Part shown: piece by piece, positions 17,938 to 26,531 of the stretch
Position numbering within the stretch: the first letter of the stretch is position 1
How the letters are laid out: every line of letters starts with the position of its first letter
Assembly: GCF_027307225.1 (NCBI RefSeq)
Contig: NZ_DAHUXJ010000015.1
Span: 124,001 to 188,000 of the forward strand
Direction: 5' to 3'
Source of the DNA: Bradyrhizobium sp.
GTDB taxonomy: Bacteria > Pseudomonadota > Alphaproteobacteria > Rhizobiales > Xanthobacteraceae
DNA: 64,000 nt
Made by a program: the position numbers and the translations under genes
Notes under the pieces: generated by a model
Seen by the model: the letters and a program-made list of their open reading frames with translations, nothing else
What the model was told of the DNA's origin: nothing
Databases searched by the model: none

Positions 17938-18375
17938 TCACACCGAACCGGAGTTGTTTGACTTTTCGCCTTGCGGCTCGGCATCCAGGGACAACTCCTG
18001 TGCAAGACCCTGCCCCTTCGCCAGTCTTCGTCCCAGCGCTTCGATAAACCGCTGATAACGCTCCCGTCCCTTGGCTTGCGCAGCTGGAAGAGCAGCGTCT
18101 GGTACGGGCGATGTCGCCGTGAGCCAGAACCGTACAAACAAGGCCATCGCCTCATTGGAGATCGTGATTTGCCGCTCGAGTCGCTCGACCTGGCGTGTCA
18201 GCCGATCTAGCCGTTTGCCAAGTGCGGCTTCCATGCGCTCAGAGTTGTCAGGCGAAAGAAAGGATGCGAGCGCTGTTTCGACGACGAACGCCTGATGCAA
18301 GCGCTTTCGACCGGCATAGTCAGCGAGTTGCCGTGCAAGTTCCGGCGGTAGACGAAATGTGTGCTTGGTTCGCAT
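17938..18375 (-). CDS. Ribbon-helix-helix (CopG-type) protein behind traG
   Basis: A 145-aa protein with an N-terminal RHH fold (KHTFRLPPELARQLADYAGR, then FVVETALASFLSP), a coiled segment (KRLDRLTRQVERLERQIT), and a hydrophobic patch (AMALFVRFWLTATS). This is the standard CopG gene between traG and trbB in rhizobial ICEs. It starts 8 bp after traG. Likely role: autoregulation or relaxosome accessory; neither is proven from sequence. Confidence 0.82.
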   Translation of the reverse strand: MRTKHTFRLPPELARQLADYAGRKRLHQAFVVETALASFLSPDNSERMEAALGKRLDRLTRQVERLERQITISNEAMALFVRFWLTATSPVPDAALPAAQAKGRERYQRFIEALGRRLAKGQGLAQELSLDAEPQGEKSNNSGSV

Positions 18376-18383
18376 CTCTTAAG

Positions 18384-20390
18384 TCACAGGCCCAGTCCAT
18401 CACCAGGATCCATCGAGGCCTGACGTGCGAGATCCGCCGCCTGCTTTCTCAAACTTGTCGCGCGCTGGACCTCGTCATCCGTCTCGTCGTCAGCAAACTC
18501 GAATTCGGCCTTTGCTGGACCAAGCTCTGGTATGACTTCTTCATGTTGGGGAAGCTCCGGCTCCCGCCGAATGCCACTGTTGGCTTGATCGTTGATGGCT
18601 TCAGACGCCTGGAACTGAACTGTTGATTCCGGTTCAGCGATGTTCGCGATAGGTTTTCGGAGGCCGCTCCAATCATCGCGGCGCTTGTTGGTAGGCACTG
18701 GTGCATCGTGAAGCTTTACAGGTGGCACAATGCGATCGCGAAATCGCTCGTCCTCGAAATACCGGGCCTTCTTCGCCCGGATCGGCGAGCATCCGGAGAC
18801 CAGGACCAACTCGTCATCCGGCGGCAATTGCATGACCTCGCCTGGCGTGAGCAGGGGTCGGGCGGTTTCCTGCCGTGAAACCATGAGATGGCCTAACCAC
18901 GGACTGAGCCGGTGACCGGCATAATTTTTCATGGCGCGCAGTTCGGTCGCCATTCCAAGTGCATCCGAGATGCGCCTCGCCGTGCGCTCATCATTGCTCG
19001 CGAAGCAAACGCGGACGTGGCAGTTGTCGAGGATCGAGTTGTTCGGGCCGTAGGCCTTCTCGATTTGATTGAGCGATTGCGCAATCAGAAAGCTTTTCAG
19101 TCCATAACCCGCCATGAAGGCCAACGCCGATTCGAAGAAGTCCAGCCTCCCAAGAGCAGGAAACTCGTCCAGCATCAGCAGCAGACGGCGTCGGCGGCTT
19201 TGAGCTTCGAGATCCTCCGTCAAACGTCGGCCGATTTGATTGAGGATCAGACGTATCAGAGGCTTGGTCCGGCTGATGTCCGATGGCGGTACCACCAGAT
19301 ACAACGAAGCCGGCCGTTTCCCCTCCACGAGATCACGGATACACCAGTCGCTATGTCGCGTGACCTGCGCGATGACGGGATCTCGGTAAAGGCCGAGAAA
19401 TGACATCGCGGTGGAAAGTACGCCGGAGCGCTCGTTTTCGCTTTTGTTCAGGAGCTCTCGCGCGGCTGACGCGATGACGGGATGCGGACCGGAAGCGCCA
19501 AGATGCGGCGTGGTCATCATGGCGTTCAAAGTGGCCTCGATCGGCCGCTTGGGATCAGACAAGAAATTCGCAACGCCGGCGAGGGTCTTATCCTCTTCCG
19601 CGTAAAGCACATGGAGGATCGCACCTACCAGCAGCGAGTGGCTGGTCTTCTCCCAGTGATTGCGCTTTTCCAACGCTCCTTCTGGATCCACGAGGACGTC
19701 CGCAATGTTCTGGACATCGCGCACCTCCCATTCCCCGCGCCGGACCTCCAAAAGTGGGTTATAGGCGGCCGATCTCCGGTTGGTCGGATCGAACAGCAGC
19801 ACCCGGCCATGCCGGGCGCGGAAACCTGAGGTCAGATTCCAGTTTTCACCCTTTATGTCGTGTACAACGCAACTGCCTGGCCAGGTCAGAAGGGTCGGAA
19901 TGACCAGGCCAATACCTTTTCCCGATCGCGTCGGCGCGAAACACAGGACGTGCTCCGGTCCATTGTGGCGTAAGTAATGGCGGCCGAGCCGACCGAGCAC
20001 AACGCCGTCCGGGCCCGTGAGCTGCGCGGCGCGAATTTCTGAGGCGGTCGCCCAGCGCGCTGAGCCATAGGTCGCGGCCGTCCTCGCCTCGCGGGCCCGC
20101 CAGATTGACATCGCGAACGCGACAACCATGGATAAGACGCCGCCGGACGCTGCGATGCAGGCCCCTTGCATGAATATCTTTGGCGCGTAGGCGTCATAGA
20201 CCAGCCACCACCAGAAGAAGGCCGGTGGATAATAGATGGGCATCCGACCAACCAGCTCAAACCAAGGTGGGCCCAACTGCGGCTGAAACCCCAACTTCCA
20301 GGCAACCCATTGTGTCGCCGTCCACATCGTAACGAGCACGATGCCGAGAGCAGCGCAAACTTGACCCCAAAGTAGGTTGGTCGAAGACAT
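18384..20390 (-). CDS. traG: Coupling protein TraG (VirD4-like ATPase)
   Basis: Type IV coupling protein that hands the relaxase-DNA complex to the mating channel. At 668 aa it has two N-terminal membrane helices (about 10-27 and 50-100), Walker A CFAPTRSGKGIGLVIPTLL, Walker B LLLMLDEFPALGRLDFFE, and the hallmark motif SLNQIEKAYGPNNSILDNCH. The C-terminal 120 residues are acidic and variable, as expected. There is no clear ribosome site before the ATG. A shortened TTTTCTACGCCA motif lies 70 bp upstream. Confidence 0.96.
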   Translation of the reverse strand: MSSTNLLWGQVCAALGIVLVTMWTATQWVAWKLGFQPQLGPPWFELVGRMPIYYPPAFFWWWLVYDAYAPKIFMQGACIAASGGVLSMVVAFAMSIWRAREARTAATYGSARWATASEIRAAQLTGPDGVVLGRLGRHYLRHNGPEHVLCFAPTRSGKGIGLVIPTLLTWPGSCVVHDIKGENWNLTSGFRARHGRVLLFDPTNRRSAAYNPLLEVRRGEWEVRDVQNIADVLVDPEGALEKRNHWEKTSHSLLVGAILHVLYAEEDKTLAGVANFLSDPKRPIEATLNAMMTTPHLGASGPHPVIASAARELLNKSENERSGVLSTAMSFLGLYRDPVIAQVTRHSDWCIRDLVEGKRPASLYLVVPPSDISRTKPLIRLILNQIGRRLTEDLEAQSRRRRLLLMLDEFPALGRLDFFESALAFMAGYGLKSFLIAQSLNQIEKAYGPNNSILDNCHVRVCFASNDERTARRISDALGMATELRAMKNYAGHRLSPWLGHLMVSRQETARPLLTPGEVMQLPPDDELVLVSGCSPIRAKKARYFEDERFRDRIVPPVKLHDAPVPTNKRRDDWSGLRKPIANIAEPESTVQFQASEAINDQANSGIRREPELPQHEEVIPELGPAKAEFEFADDETDDEVQRATSLRKQAADLARQASMDPGDGLGL

Positions 20391-20459
20391 CCGGGCATGG
20401 TGGGGAGTCTTCGGCGCGGTTCAAGGCGGGTTCGACATCGATGGTACGCTGTAAGGTCA

Positions 20460-20471
20460 TGGCGTAGAAAA
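20460..20471 (-). promoter_or_regulatory. TTTTCTACGCCA motif upstream of traG
   Basis: Twelve bases identical to the core of the motifs before trbB and before the second RHH gene, in the same orientation relative to the gene. It is shorter than the other copies, so chance is possible, but the location fits a shared control site. Confidence 0.4.
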
Positions 20472-20584
20472 TGGACAGCTCACATTCAGGTGGCCGCAAG
20501 AAAATCGAACCTTTCTCCAAACCACGCAGCTCTCAGACTTCTCTTGGCGTGCTTGGAATAGGAACATTTCTTCGAGGTGCGCTG

Positions 20585-22723
20585 CTACAATCCGAGCCCA
20601 CGCTTTCTTCCAAACTCCCATTCAATGCCGCCCCCCTCACGTTGGATGCCGCTAATAAATTGGCCGATGCGATTCTCGAGGATGGGCTGCCAAGGCACCA
20701 GCCGAAAGCCAAGTCCATCTTCCATCATGGCAAACCGGCCGCTAGCGAGAGAGGCAACCCCAGTAAGACGGCCGCTGACATATTCGCCTGCTTTGCTCGC
20801 GGTAAAGGTGAGCCCTCGTTCTGTCGCTAGCTGACGACCGACATGTTCCACCTCTCGCTGCTCGAGATTCATGACGGTATGGGCGGGGATATGGATTGCG
20901 CCGTCTTTCACGATAGCGTAGCCCATTTGGACAAGGCGGTTGGTACGCCGAAGGAGAGCGTCCTTGACATCGTGGCCAAAGCCGCTGTCAGCGATGACGA
21001 GGGGCCGACGAGCAGTCAGTTCCCGATCGAGCCAACTGGCCCCATCAACGGCGATCTGTCGTTCGAGGTTTTGTGTCGAAAGAGTTTTGATCACCGGACC
21101 GTCACCGCCTTGGGAGCGATCGTAAGTCTGGCCGCGCTCAATGATATCGACCGGTACCTTCCAGTGATCGTCGTCGAGACGTTCGACGTGTCCCGCCCTA
21201 CGCAACGCCTCCAGCCTTCGGACATGTGAGCGGACGAAAGATTCGGGATCCTTCCCCTCTCGTTCGAACTGTTCCCGAATGCGCTCCAGGTGCCGGCTGG
21301 GCCGGTAGATTTGGTCCTTCTCGCCGGTGTTGAGGGCGATATTGCGATCAGCGGCTCGTGGACCGGAGATGGCCGGCCCCACCTCCACGATCATGTCGCG
21401 CCCGATGTCCTTCAGATGAGACGCATCGGGAAATTTCACGTGATGGACGCGGCCATCAACCCCGTCGACCACGAGATAGACCCGCTCGTCCATCTCATCG
21501 TCGGCCAACCCTTTGGCCAGAACGCGTCCTGTGATGTTCTCGCTCGGCCGCTCACCGTGGCGGACGTATTGATCGACCCCGCGCGCTTCTTCCAACCCGT
21601 GGGTTGCGAGCGCCCGGTGCATGGTCTTGATGATGTCGTTGCGATCGGAAAGCTCCTTCAAGGTGACTTCGGCACGATCCGAAATCACCCATTGCCCGGG
21701 CTCAATCTCGCTCGACAGGCCATAACGTTCCAAGAATTTCACCCGGCCGAGTAGTGCCCCGCGGTTTTCGCGGAACGCGTAGGTCGTCGCCTCTCCCGGT
21801 CGCAGGTCGACTATGCCCTTCTCGTGCTGTTCGGTCGCGAGCATCTTGTCGAGCCGGGTCCATCGCTCCGCCTCGACCTCCGTCTTCAATTTGGATTGAA
21901 GCTCGATCTCGCTCTGGTTTCCGAGTTCTAGCGTCACCAGTTCGGAGGCCCGATGGCGGATGCCGTGGGCGATATAGTCGCCGGCTATATTGAGGATGCC
22001 ACCCTCCTCCAAGACACCGCGGACGATGATGTGGGTATGAGGATGTCCGGTGTTGTAATGATCGATCGCAATCCAGTCGAGGCGCGTCTCCAGATCCTTC
22101 TCCACCTGTCGCATCAAGTCGCGCGTAAAATTCTTCAAATCGGCCATTTCATTGGAATCTTCGGGCGCAACAATGAAACGGAACTGATGCCGATCCTCGC
22201 GACCCCGTTCGATAAAGGCCTTGCTGTCAACCTGATCTTCAAGAGCAGAATAGGCCTTCCCTTTCTGGCCGTCCCGGTTGACTCCATCTCGTTCGAGGTA
22301 GCGAAGGTGCGCATCGACCGCTTTGCTCGCCGCCCTGACCTTTGCCGGACCATCGAATGCCCGCTTCCGTCCTGGGGTATTGAGCCTGACGATCCTGGCC
22401 TTGACTGCGACGCGCCGGGAGCGGAAGCGCCCGCTCGAGTCCTGCTGCCAACCGCCGTTACGCTCTGCCTGAAGAAACAACGGGACTAGCTTGGCACCAC
22501 GACCGCGTCCGTTGAACCGACCGCTTCCGTTTCCCTTGCGCCCGTCACCCGGGTTCGGTCCGCGCCCGATCGTACTGGGGTTCCCTCCGGCTTTCCTGAC
22601 GGCCACCTGGACCTGCTTGAGGAAGGGTTGGGACTGCAGGTTCCCACGAGGATTGATCCGGGTCCCCCGGTTGCTCACGCGCCCTGGACGTACGTCAAAT
22701 TCGTCGCCTTGATCCGTCGTCAT
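20585..22723 (-). CDS. rlxS: Relaxase, VirD2-like with DUF3363 (RlxS-type)
   Basis: Nicks oriT and pilots the transferred strand. The 712-aa protein starts with a basic Gly/Arg-rich segment, then a relaxase domain with LDWIAIDHYNTGHPHTHIIV (three-His metal site, about residue 250). The DUF3363 C-terminal region follows (GRFAMMEDGLGFRLVPWQPI). The frame is open to 22843. I chose 22723 because relatives begin shortly before the GDEFDVRPGR segment, but no strong ribosome site decides it. It sits beside the oriT candidate and downstream of rdfS/traF-type genes, as in ICEMlSymR7A. Confidence 0.93.
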   Translation of the reverse strand: MTTDQGDEFDVRPGRVSNRGTRINPRGNLQSQPFLKQVQVAVRKAGGNPSTIGRGPNPGDGRKGNGSGRFNGRGRGAKLVPLFLQAERNGGWQQDSSGRFRSRRVAVKARIVRLNTPGRKRAFDGPAKVRAASKAVDAHLRYLERDGVNRDGQKGKAYSALEDQVDSKAFIERGREDRHQFRFIVAPEDSNEMADLKNFTRDLMRQVEKDLETRLDWIAIDHYNTGHPHTHIIVRGVLEEGGILNIAGDYIAHGIRHRASELVTLELGNQSEIELQSKLKTEVEAERWTRLDKMLATEQHEKGIVDLRPGEATTYAFRENRGALLGRVKFLERYGLSSEIEPGQWVISDRAEVTLKELSDRNDIIKTMHRALATHGLEEARGVDQYVRHGERPSENITGRVLAKGLADDEMDERVYLVVDGVDGRVHHVKFPDASHLKDIGRDMIVEVGPAISGPRAADRNIALNTGEKDQIYRPSRHLERIREQFEREGKDPESFVRSHVRRLEALRRAGHVERLDDDHWKVPVDIIERGQTYDRSQGGDGPVIKTLSTQNLERQIAVDGASWLDRELTARRPLVIADSGFGHDVKDALLRRTNRLVQMGYAIVKDGAIHIPAHTVMNLEQREVEHVGRQLATERGLTFTASKAGEYVSGRLTGVASLASGRFAMMEDGLGFRLVPWQPILENRIGQFISGIQREGGGIEWEFGRKRGLGL

Positions 22724-22990
22724 GAGGCTGACGATCTTCATCAAATCTGAGCCGCGCAAGAGCGCCATATGCTCATCGTACAAAAACGCAGCGACGCGCA
22801 AGAGATCGAATGAAACGCGGGACATTCGAGCCGAAAATCGCATGCGCCATCGCGTAGCTCGTTGAAATTATTCGAGAGGCCCGAAAGGCGCCATCCAGTC
22901 TCGATCGAATGTCGCCGAACGCCAGTCGTCGCGCTTCTAAAAACCAATGTGCAGACAAAGGTTTCTCGACCGCTGAGGGTCGGCGAATTC

Positions 22991-23018
22991 GCGAACGCCA
23001 GTTCGCTTTATCTTGCCC
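22991..23018 (+). other. oriT: Candidate origin of transfer (oriT)
   Basis: A perfect inverted repeat GCGAAC-gcca-GTTCGC (22991-23006) is followed two bases later by TATCTTGCCC. P-type origins such as that of RK2 have an inverted repeat followed closely by YATCCTG; here one base differs. The position, in the non-coding stretch next to the relaxase gene, is where an oriT is expected. Confidence 0.5.
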
Positions 23019-23417
23019 TCCTCACCCTCCTCGGTCGCTGGTTCCGAGGGCCCAACTTCCAAGCGAACAGACTCTCGGTGCTCGCGGCGACTTGCGACAA
23101 AATGCAGTACGGGTCATTGCGGTGGATCATCCAATACCGCCTGCCCGAACACGTCGGCTGGTGGCCGATTCATTGCGAAAGAGCCCCCGCGACTTTGGCA
23201 GTTGACGTGCGAGCCCCCCACCGTTTGCGAGCGGAACGAGCGCTTGCGATAGCGATCGTAACCCGGAGGGCCGAGACACCCGTAGGGTGGCTCGGTGAGG
23301 AGCGAAGCGACGAGTAGAGCGCGGGCCGAAGGCATCGCCCGTATGCCATTAGCACATAAATATCGCACTCCCCCGCGAACTCTTGCCACGTGAGCTCGAA
23401 TGCAAACCGAATGTCCG
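23019..23417. other. Non-coding stretch between relaxase and transglycosylase genes
   Basis: No gene recognised. It contains a hairpin at 23271-23295 (CCGAG-a-CACC against GGTG-g-CTCGG) followed by GAGGAGCGAAGCGACGAG, the sort of palindromic spacer common in Bradyrhizobium-type genomes. With the oriT candidate just left of it, this is probably the relaxosome region. Confidence 0.5.
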
Positions 23418-24170
23418 TCACGGTACGCCCGCCCGCTCAACAAACAGGGGAGCCTCCCGCCAAGGAACGGCACGTCCGATGCGAACTGGCGCGCGTTCGG
23501 TATGCTCGTCATCGAGCAATGGCGTGACTGCCGCAACGTACGCAGCGGTTTCTTGCGGAAGCGGTCGACCCGTCGCGAGATGCTGTTCATATCGCGCCGG
23601 ACCGGCGTGATAGGCTGCAAGGAAGCCTGCCGAACCGAAACGATCGTGCATGTCTTTGAGATACGCGGTACCCGCGATGATATTGTCGTGAGCGTCAAAT
23701 GGGTCGACGCCGAGACCATAGCGAACACTGAGTTCGAGCCAAGTAGCGGGCATGAGCTGCATCAAACCGATGGCGCCGCGAGGCGACGTCGCATGTTCGT
23801 CTCCGCCGCTCTCAACGTGCATCACAGCACGGACCCAGGACGCCGGGACGGCGAAGCGACCGGACGCCTCCTCGATCAATTTGGCGAACCGATCGACCGC
23901 TTCGGAACGCGCCACAGTTTGAGCGCGCGCGCTCGATTCCAGGAACGCCGAGCCGGTGACCTCGCACACAAACGGCGCGATGGCGGCGATGACAAGCATA
24001 AGTACGCGGAGCGTACCAGGCCATGCAATCGGGCCCGCTATTGCAGGTGTATGGCTTTTTCCCTGCGGATCGTCGGCAGGTTCTTCAATTGGTGAGCACG
24101 GCCGGGAAGGAAAAATCGGAGCCGGCTCGTGGGACCGGCCACCGACCGCGTGAGCGTGACGGTCGTACAT
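23418..24170 (-). CDS. Lytic transglycosylase (VirB1-like)
   Basis: Periplasmic muramidase that opens the cell wall for the conjugation channel. The 250-aa protein has a cytoplasmic N-terminal part, a hydrophobic signal/anchor (LRVLMLVIAAIAPFVCEVTG, about residues 53-72), and an SLT domain with the catalytic Glu in AVMHVESGG and the motifs GAIGLMQLMPATW and AAYHAGPA. The ATG at 24170 has GAGGAG five bases upstream and overlaps the upstream gene region closely, so it is preferred over the GTG at 24176. Confidence 0.92.
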   Translation of the reverse strand: MYDRHAHAVGGRSHEPAPIFPSRPCSPIEEPADDPQGKSHTPAIAGPIAWPGTLRVLMLVIAAIAPFVCEVTGSAFLESSARAQTVARSEAVDRFAKLIEEASGRFAVPASWVRAVMHVESGGDEHATSPRGAIGLMQLMPATWLELSVRYGLGVDPFDAHDNIIAGTAYLKDMHDRFGSAGFLAAYHAGPARYEQHLATGRPLPQETAAYVAAVTPLLDDEHTERAPVRIGRAVPWREAPLFVERAGVP

Positions 24171-24172
24171 GA

Positions 24173-24682
24173 TCACTCCTCGTCAGTCCACACAGGCACC
24201 GCTCGGCCGATAACCGCAGAAGCAGGCAGCGGTCCGAAGTATCGGCTGTCGAGCGAGTCCGCGGACTGCCAGTTCATGACAAAGACATCCCCATCCGCGA
24301 TCACGCAGCACCCATGCCAGACTGGAAGCGGACGGTTTTGCCCGTCGCGTTCGCGGGCCTCGCCTACATCGACGCCGTCAACGGCGATCTGCAAGCCATT
24401 CCTGCAGACCGTTTGTCCTGGCAGCGCCAACACGCGCTTGAGCATGGGCACGCCGATCGGCAAATAGCCGTTGAGATCGAGAAACGCAGCGAGCAGATCA
24501 GGGGGCTGCACGGCAACGAGTTCAGTAACGGCCAAGCGTGTCGTAGCTTGAACACGATAAAGGCCGATCGGGACGCTGTTTGATGCATTCCATATGTAAT
24601 GCGGTGTCGTTCCCCCGATTGTGGAAAGGAGAAGACTTGTCGCAACAATTGCCGTGAAAAGTGTCGGACACCGAGCGTTCAT
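24173..24682 (-). CDS. traF: Conjugative transfer signal peptidase TraF (S26 family)
   Basis: Membrane serine peptidase that matures pilin. The 169-aa protein has an N-terminal anchor (LFTAIVATSLLLSTIGG), the catalytic serine in ASNSVPIGLY, the lysine in PMLKRVLALPGQTV, and a C-terminal SLDSRYFGPLPASAVIGRA box, as in the S26/TraF family. The ATG at 24682 overlaps the DUF2840 stop (ATGA). In RK2 and rhizobial systems TraF processes and cyclises TrbC, which is present at 13.8 kb. Confidence 0.93.
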   Translation of the reverse strand: MNARCPTLFTAIVATSLLLSTIGGTTPHYIWNASNSVPIGLYRVQATTRLAVTELVAVQPPDLLAAFLDLNGYLPIGVPMLKRVLALPGQTVCRNGLQIAVDGVDVGEARERDGQNRPLPVWHGCCVIADGDVFVMNWQSADSLDSRYFGPLPASAVIGRAVPVWTDEE

Positions 24683-25194
24683 GACGTCACCCCTCGTCGA
24701 TGGAGCCAGGCTTGGTGGCGGGATCGCGTGTATGGCCGAGGTGTTTCGTTGACCGACAATCGGTTGTGAACGTGGTGCCAATAATCAGGCGCGGCGTCGG
24801 CAGGATCGATGCCGAGGGCCTCGACAACATCGATCATTTGCAGAGCACGTTCGACCTTGGGCCAGCCGGACAGTCGTAACAGGCTCTCACCGCCCGGCGT
24901 GATCCAGGGCACGGTCGAGTACGGTTGCCCGGGTGTCACGGCGCGCAGGATATCGATACGGGATAAGACGGTTCCGAAGTCGTTGGATGTCCAACGCACG
25001 AACGCGAAGACGCTGCCGGGGGAAAACGACAGAACGCGCCGATTGCGGTCGAGAACCTTCTCTGAAACGGGTCGCCCAAACCGAATACGGTTCTCGATGC
25101 GCTTTTCGAGCCAGAGAAGTTCGACCGTTGTAAGATCACCTGCGTCGGCCTCGTTCGTTGAATGGCTGTTGGGAGCATGAGGTTGTGTCTTCAT
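24679..25194 (-). CDS. DUF2840 family protein
   Basis: A 171-aa soluble protein matching the DUF2840 family (VELLWLEKRIENRIRFGRPV and FAFVRWTSNDFGTVLSRIDI). It is consistently found between an excisionase-like gene and traF in rhizobial ICEs, suggesting a transfer or excision role, but no catalytic motif is visible. Stop/start overlap with traF and a 3-bp gap from the HTH gene place it in one operon. Confidence 0.85.
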   Translation of the reverse strand: MKTQPHAPNSHSTNEADAGDLTTVELLWLEKRIENRIRFGRPVSEKVLDRNRRVLSFSPGSVFAFVRWTSNDFGTVLSRIDILRAVTPGQPYSTVPWITPGGESLLRLSGWPKVERALQMIDVVEALGIDPADAAPDYWHHVHNRLSVNETPRPYTRSRHQAWLHRRGVTS

Positions 25195-25197
25195 GGG

Positions 25198-25476
25198 TCA
25201 GCGCCGCTCCTTTCCTGCATAAGGAATGGGAGCGTGACGCTTCGCCGGCAGCACTGTGCCGACGCCGGGATCGCTCGTTGAAGTTCTGGTGCCGCGGTCA
25301 GCCCATGCGTTCAGATCGGCCACCGAGTAGACGACACGGGCGCCGATCTTCCGGTAAGCAGGGCCGGTCCCGTAAATGCGATGTTTTTCCAAGGTGCGGG
25401 GTGAAAGGCCAAGGAATCGCGCTGCCTCCGCAGTTCGCAAGTACCGTGGCGGCAGAGCGGCGTTCGGATCAGGCAT
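25198..25476 (-). CDS. rdfS: Excisionase-type HTH protein (RdfS-like recombination directionality factor)
   Basis: A 92-aa protein with a MerR/excisionase winged HTH: YLRTAEAARFLGLSPRTLEK, then GPAYRKIGARVVYSVADLNA. That is the AlpA/Xis helix_turn_helix_17 type. In ICEMlSymR7A the gene at this position, heading the traF-relaxase operon, is rdfS, whose product drives excision by the site-specific integrase. The ATG at 25476 is preferred over 25503. Naming it rdfS rests on context; a plain transcription factor is possible. Confidence 0.75.
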   Translation of the reverse strand: MPDPNAALPPRYLRTAEAARFLGLSPRTLEKHRIYGTGPAYRKIGARVVYSVADLNAWADRGTRTSTSDPGVGTVLPAKRHAPIPYAGKERR

Positions 25477-25608
25477 ATGAGGGGCTCCATGGTCGTCCGG
25501 CACGCCAGCGCAATCATCGGCGCGTCGGCGGACACCATGGCGGAAGAGAGCCTCGAAGGGGGATGCCGAAGATTGGGGGGTGCATTTTCGGCACCCCTGA
25601 AGGCGACG

Positions 25609-26196
25609 CTATTTCTTCCGAGATGACGGACGCAACAATGCGCGGTAACCACCGCGCATGAGAGCGATACCGCTCTGGACCAGGCGGATGATCAGGCTGC
25701 GAAGATCATTATCTTTCCAGGAGCGGCCAAGAACGCGCTCCTTGCCGAACAAGCCCTCCGCGATTTCGCGATAACTATTGCCCGCCAACCATGCGTCCAG
25801 GGCCCGCATACGCAATATGAAGCGACGGCGACGATGGTGAGGGAGTGCAAGCGGGGGCCTGCCAAGACGGCGGCCTTCGATTGCGGACCAAAATCGGTTT
25901 GCCGCCAGCAGGCGTACGTCGAAATTGGCGTCGAACGGCAATTCGGCAAGAACCGGCGAACCTCTTGCGGGCATTTCCGGTAAGTAGAGCCGGTGGATGG
26001 CACCTGCCAGTGGTACAATGGCGTGCCAACCATCCGGCCCATGGCGAAATTCGCCAGCGGCAAGCCTGGTCCAATCAATGGCATATTGCCCAGCATCGCT
26101 GGCCCCGCCGGATTGGCGGATCGACAAGACGGTTGAGAGGGCTTCAGGTGCCCAGAATATCGATTGCCGATCGAACGCCTGTTCGGGATCAGCTGC
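25609..26196 (-). CDS. fseA: FseA-like activator, C-terminal DUF2285 part (reached by +1 shift)
   Basis: The frame encodes about 195 aa with LLAANRFWSAIEGRRLGRPP, a basic stretch RRRRFILRMRALDAWLAGNS and SWKDNDLRSLIIRLVQSGIA, matching DUF2285 DNA-binding proteins of ICEs. It has no good start of its own (a TTG at 26127). Read back from there it stays open into AADPEQAFDRQSIFWAPEAL, which is how one-piece relatives continue after WGLxF. Skipping one C at 26197 joins it exactly to the upstream frame. In M. loti R7A the equivalent fusion, FseA, arises by programmed +1 frameshifting and activates rdfS; here rdfS lies directly downstream. Confidence 0.8.
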   Translation of the reverse strand, partial: AADPEQAFDRQSIFWAPEALSTVLSIRQSGGASDAGQYAIDWTRLAAGEFRHGPDGWHAIVPLAGAIHRLYLPEMPARGSPVLAELPFDANFDVRLLAANRFWSAIEGRRLGRPPLALPHHRRRRFILRMRALDAWLAGNSYREIAEGLFGKERVLGRSWKDNDLRSLIIRLVQSGIALMRGGYRALLRPSSRKK

Positions 26197-26383
26197 GAAA
26201 AGAGAGCCCCCATTTTTTTCGGAATTGGTGAGGTGTCCCGCTTGATTGTGCGGCCGATGTCAGATTTCTGAATTCCTGCTCGTATTCGCTATCACGGCGG
26301 AGCCATTCCCACGCGATGTCGGCTGTTTCTGCCTTTTCGAAGTTTGCGTAATCTTGCTCCGATCTCCAATCAACAACCAACAT
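26189..26383 (-). CDS. FseA-like activator, N-terminal DUF6499 part
   Basis: A 64-residue frame beginning MLVVDWRSEQDYANFEKAET and then AWEWLRRDSEYEQEF, the N-terminal domain usually fused in front of DUF2285. It ends WGLSFRS-stop. The ATG at 26383 has GGGAAG upstream. Read alone it would be a truncated product. With a +1 shift at TTT-C (26200-26197) it continues into DUF2285 to give about 257 aa. The short form may itself be a regulatory product or a by-product. Confidence 0.78.
   Translation of the reverse strand: MLVVDWRSEQDYANFEKAETADIAWEWLRRDSEYEQEFRNLTSAAQSSGTPHQFRKKWGLSFRS
26195..26206 (-). other. Candidate programmed +1 frameshift site
   Basis: In the minus-strand mRNA the zero frame reads CTC TCT TTT CGC AGC TGA. 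A tRNA-Phe on UUU can re-pair on UUC one base forward, after which reading goes GCA GCT GAT in the DUF2285 frame. A stop codon follows within three codons in the zero frame. The alternative is a simple one-base insertion that killed the gene. Confidence 0.6.
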
Positions 26384-26531
26384 GACTGCTTCCCCACTGC
26401 ATAAACGATAGGGAATTGCAGCACGACAAATGTGACCATTTCTAGTTGCGGGCAATTTATCATTCGATAAGCTGGTTTGCTTTTTCGACGAGTCTTCAGC
26501 AAGGCGTCACGTTTGCTTCAAATAAGCTTCA

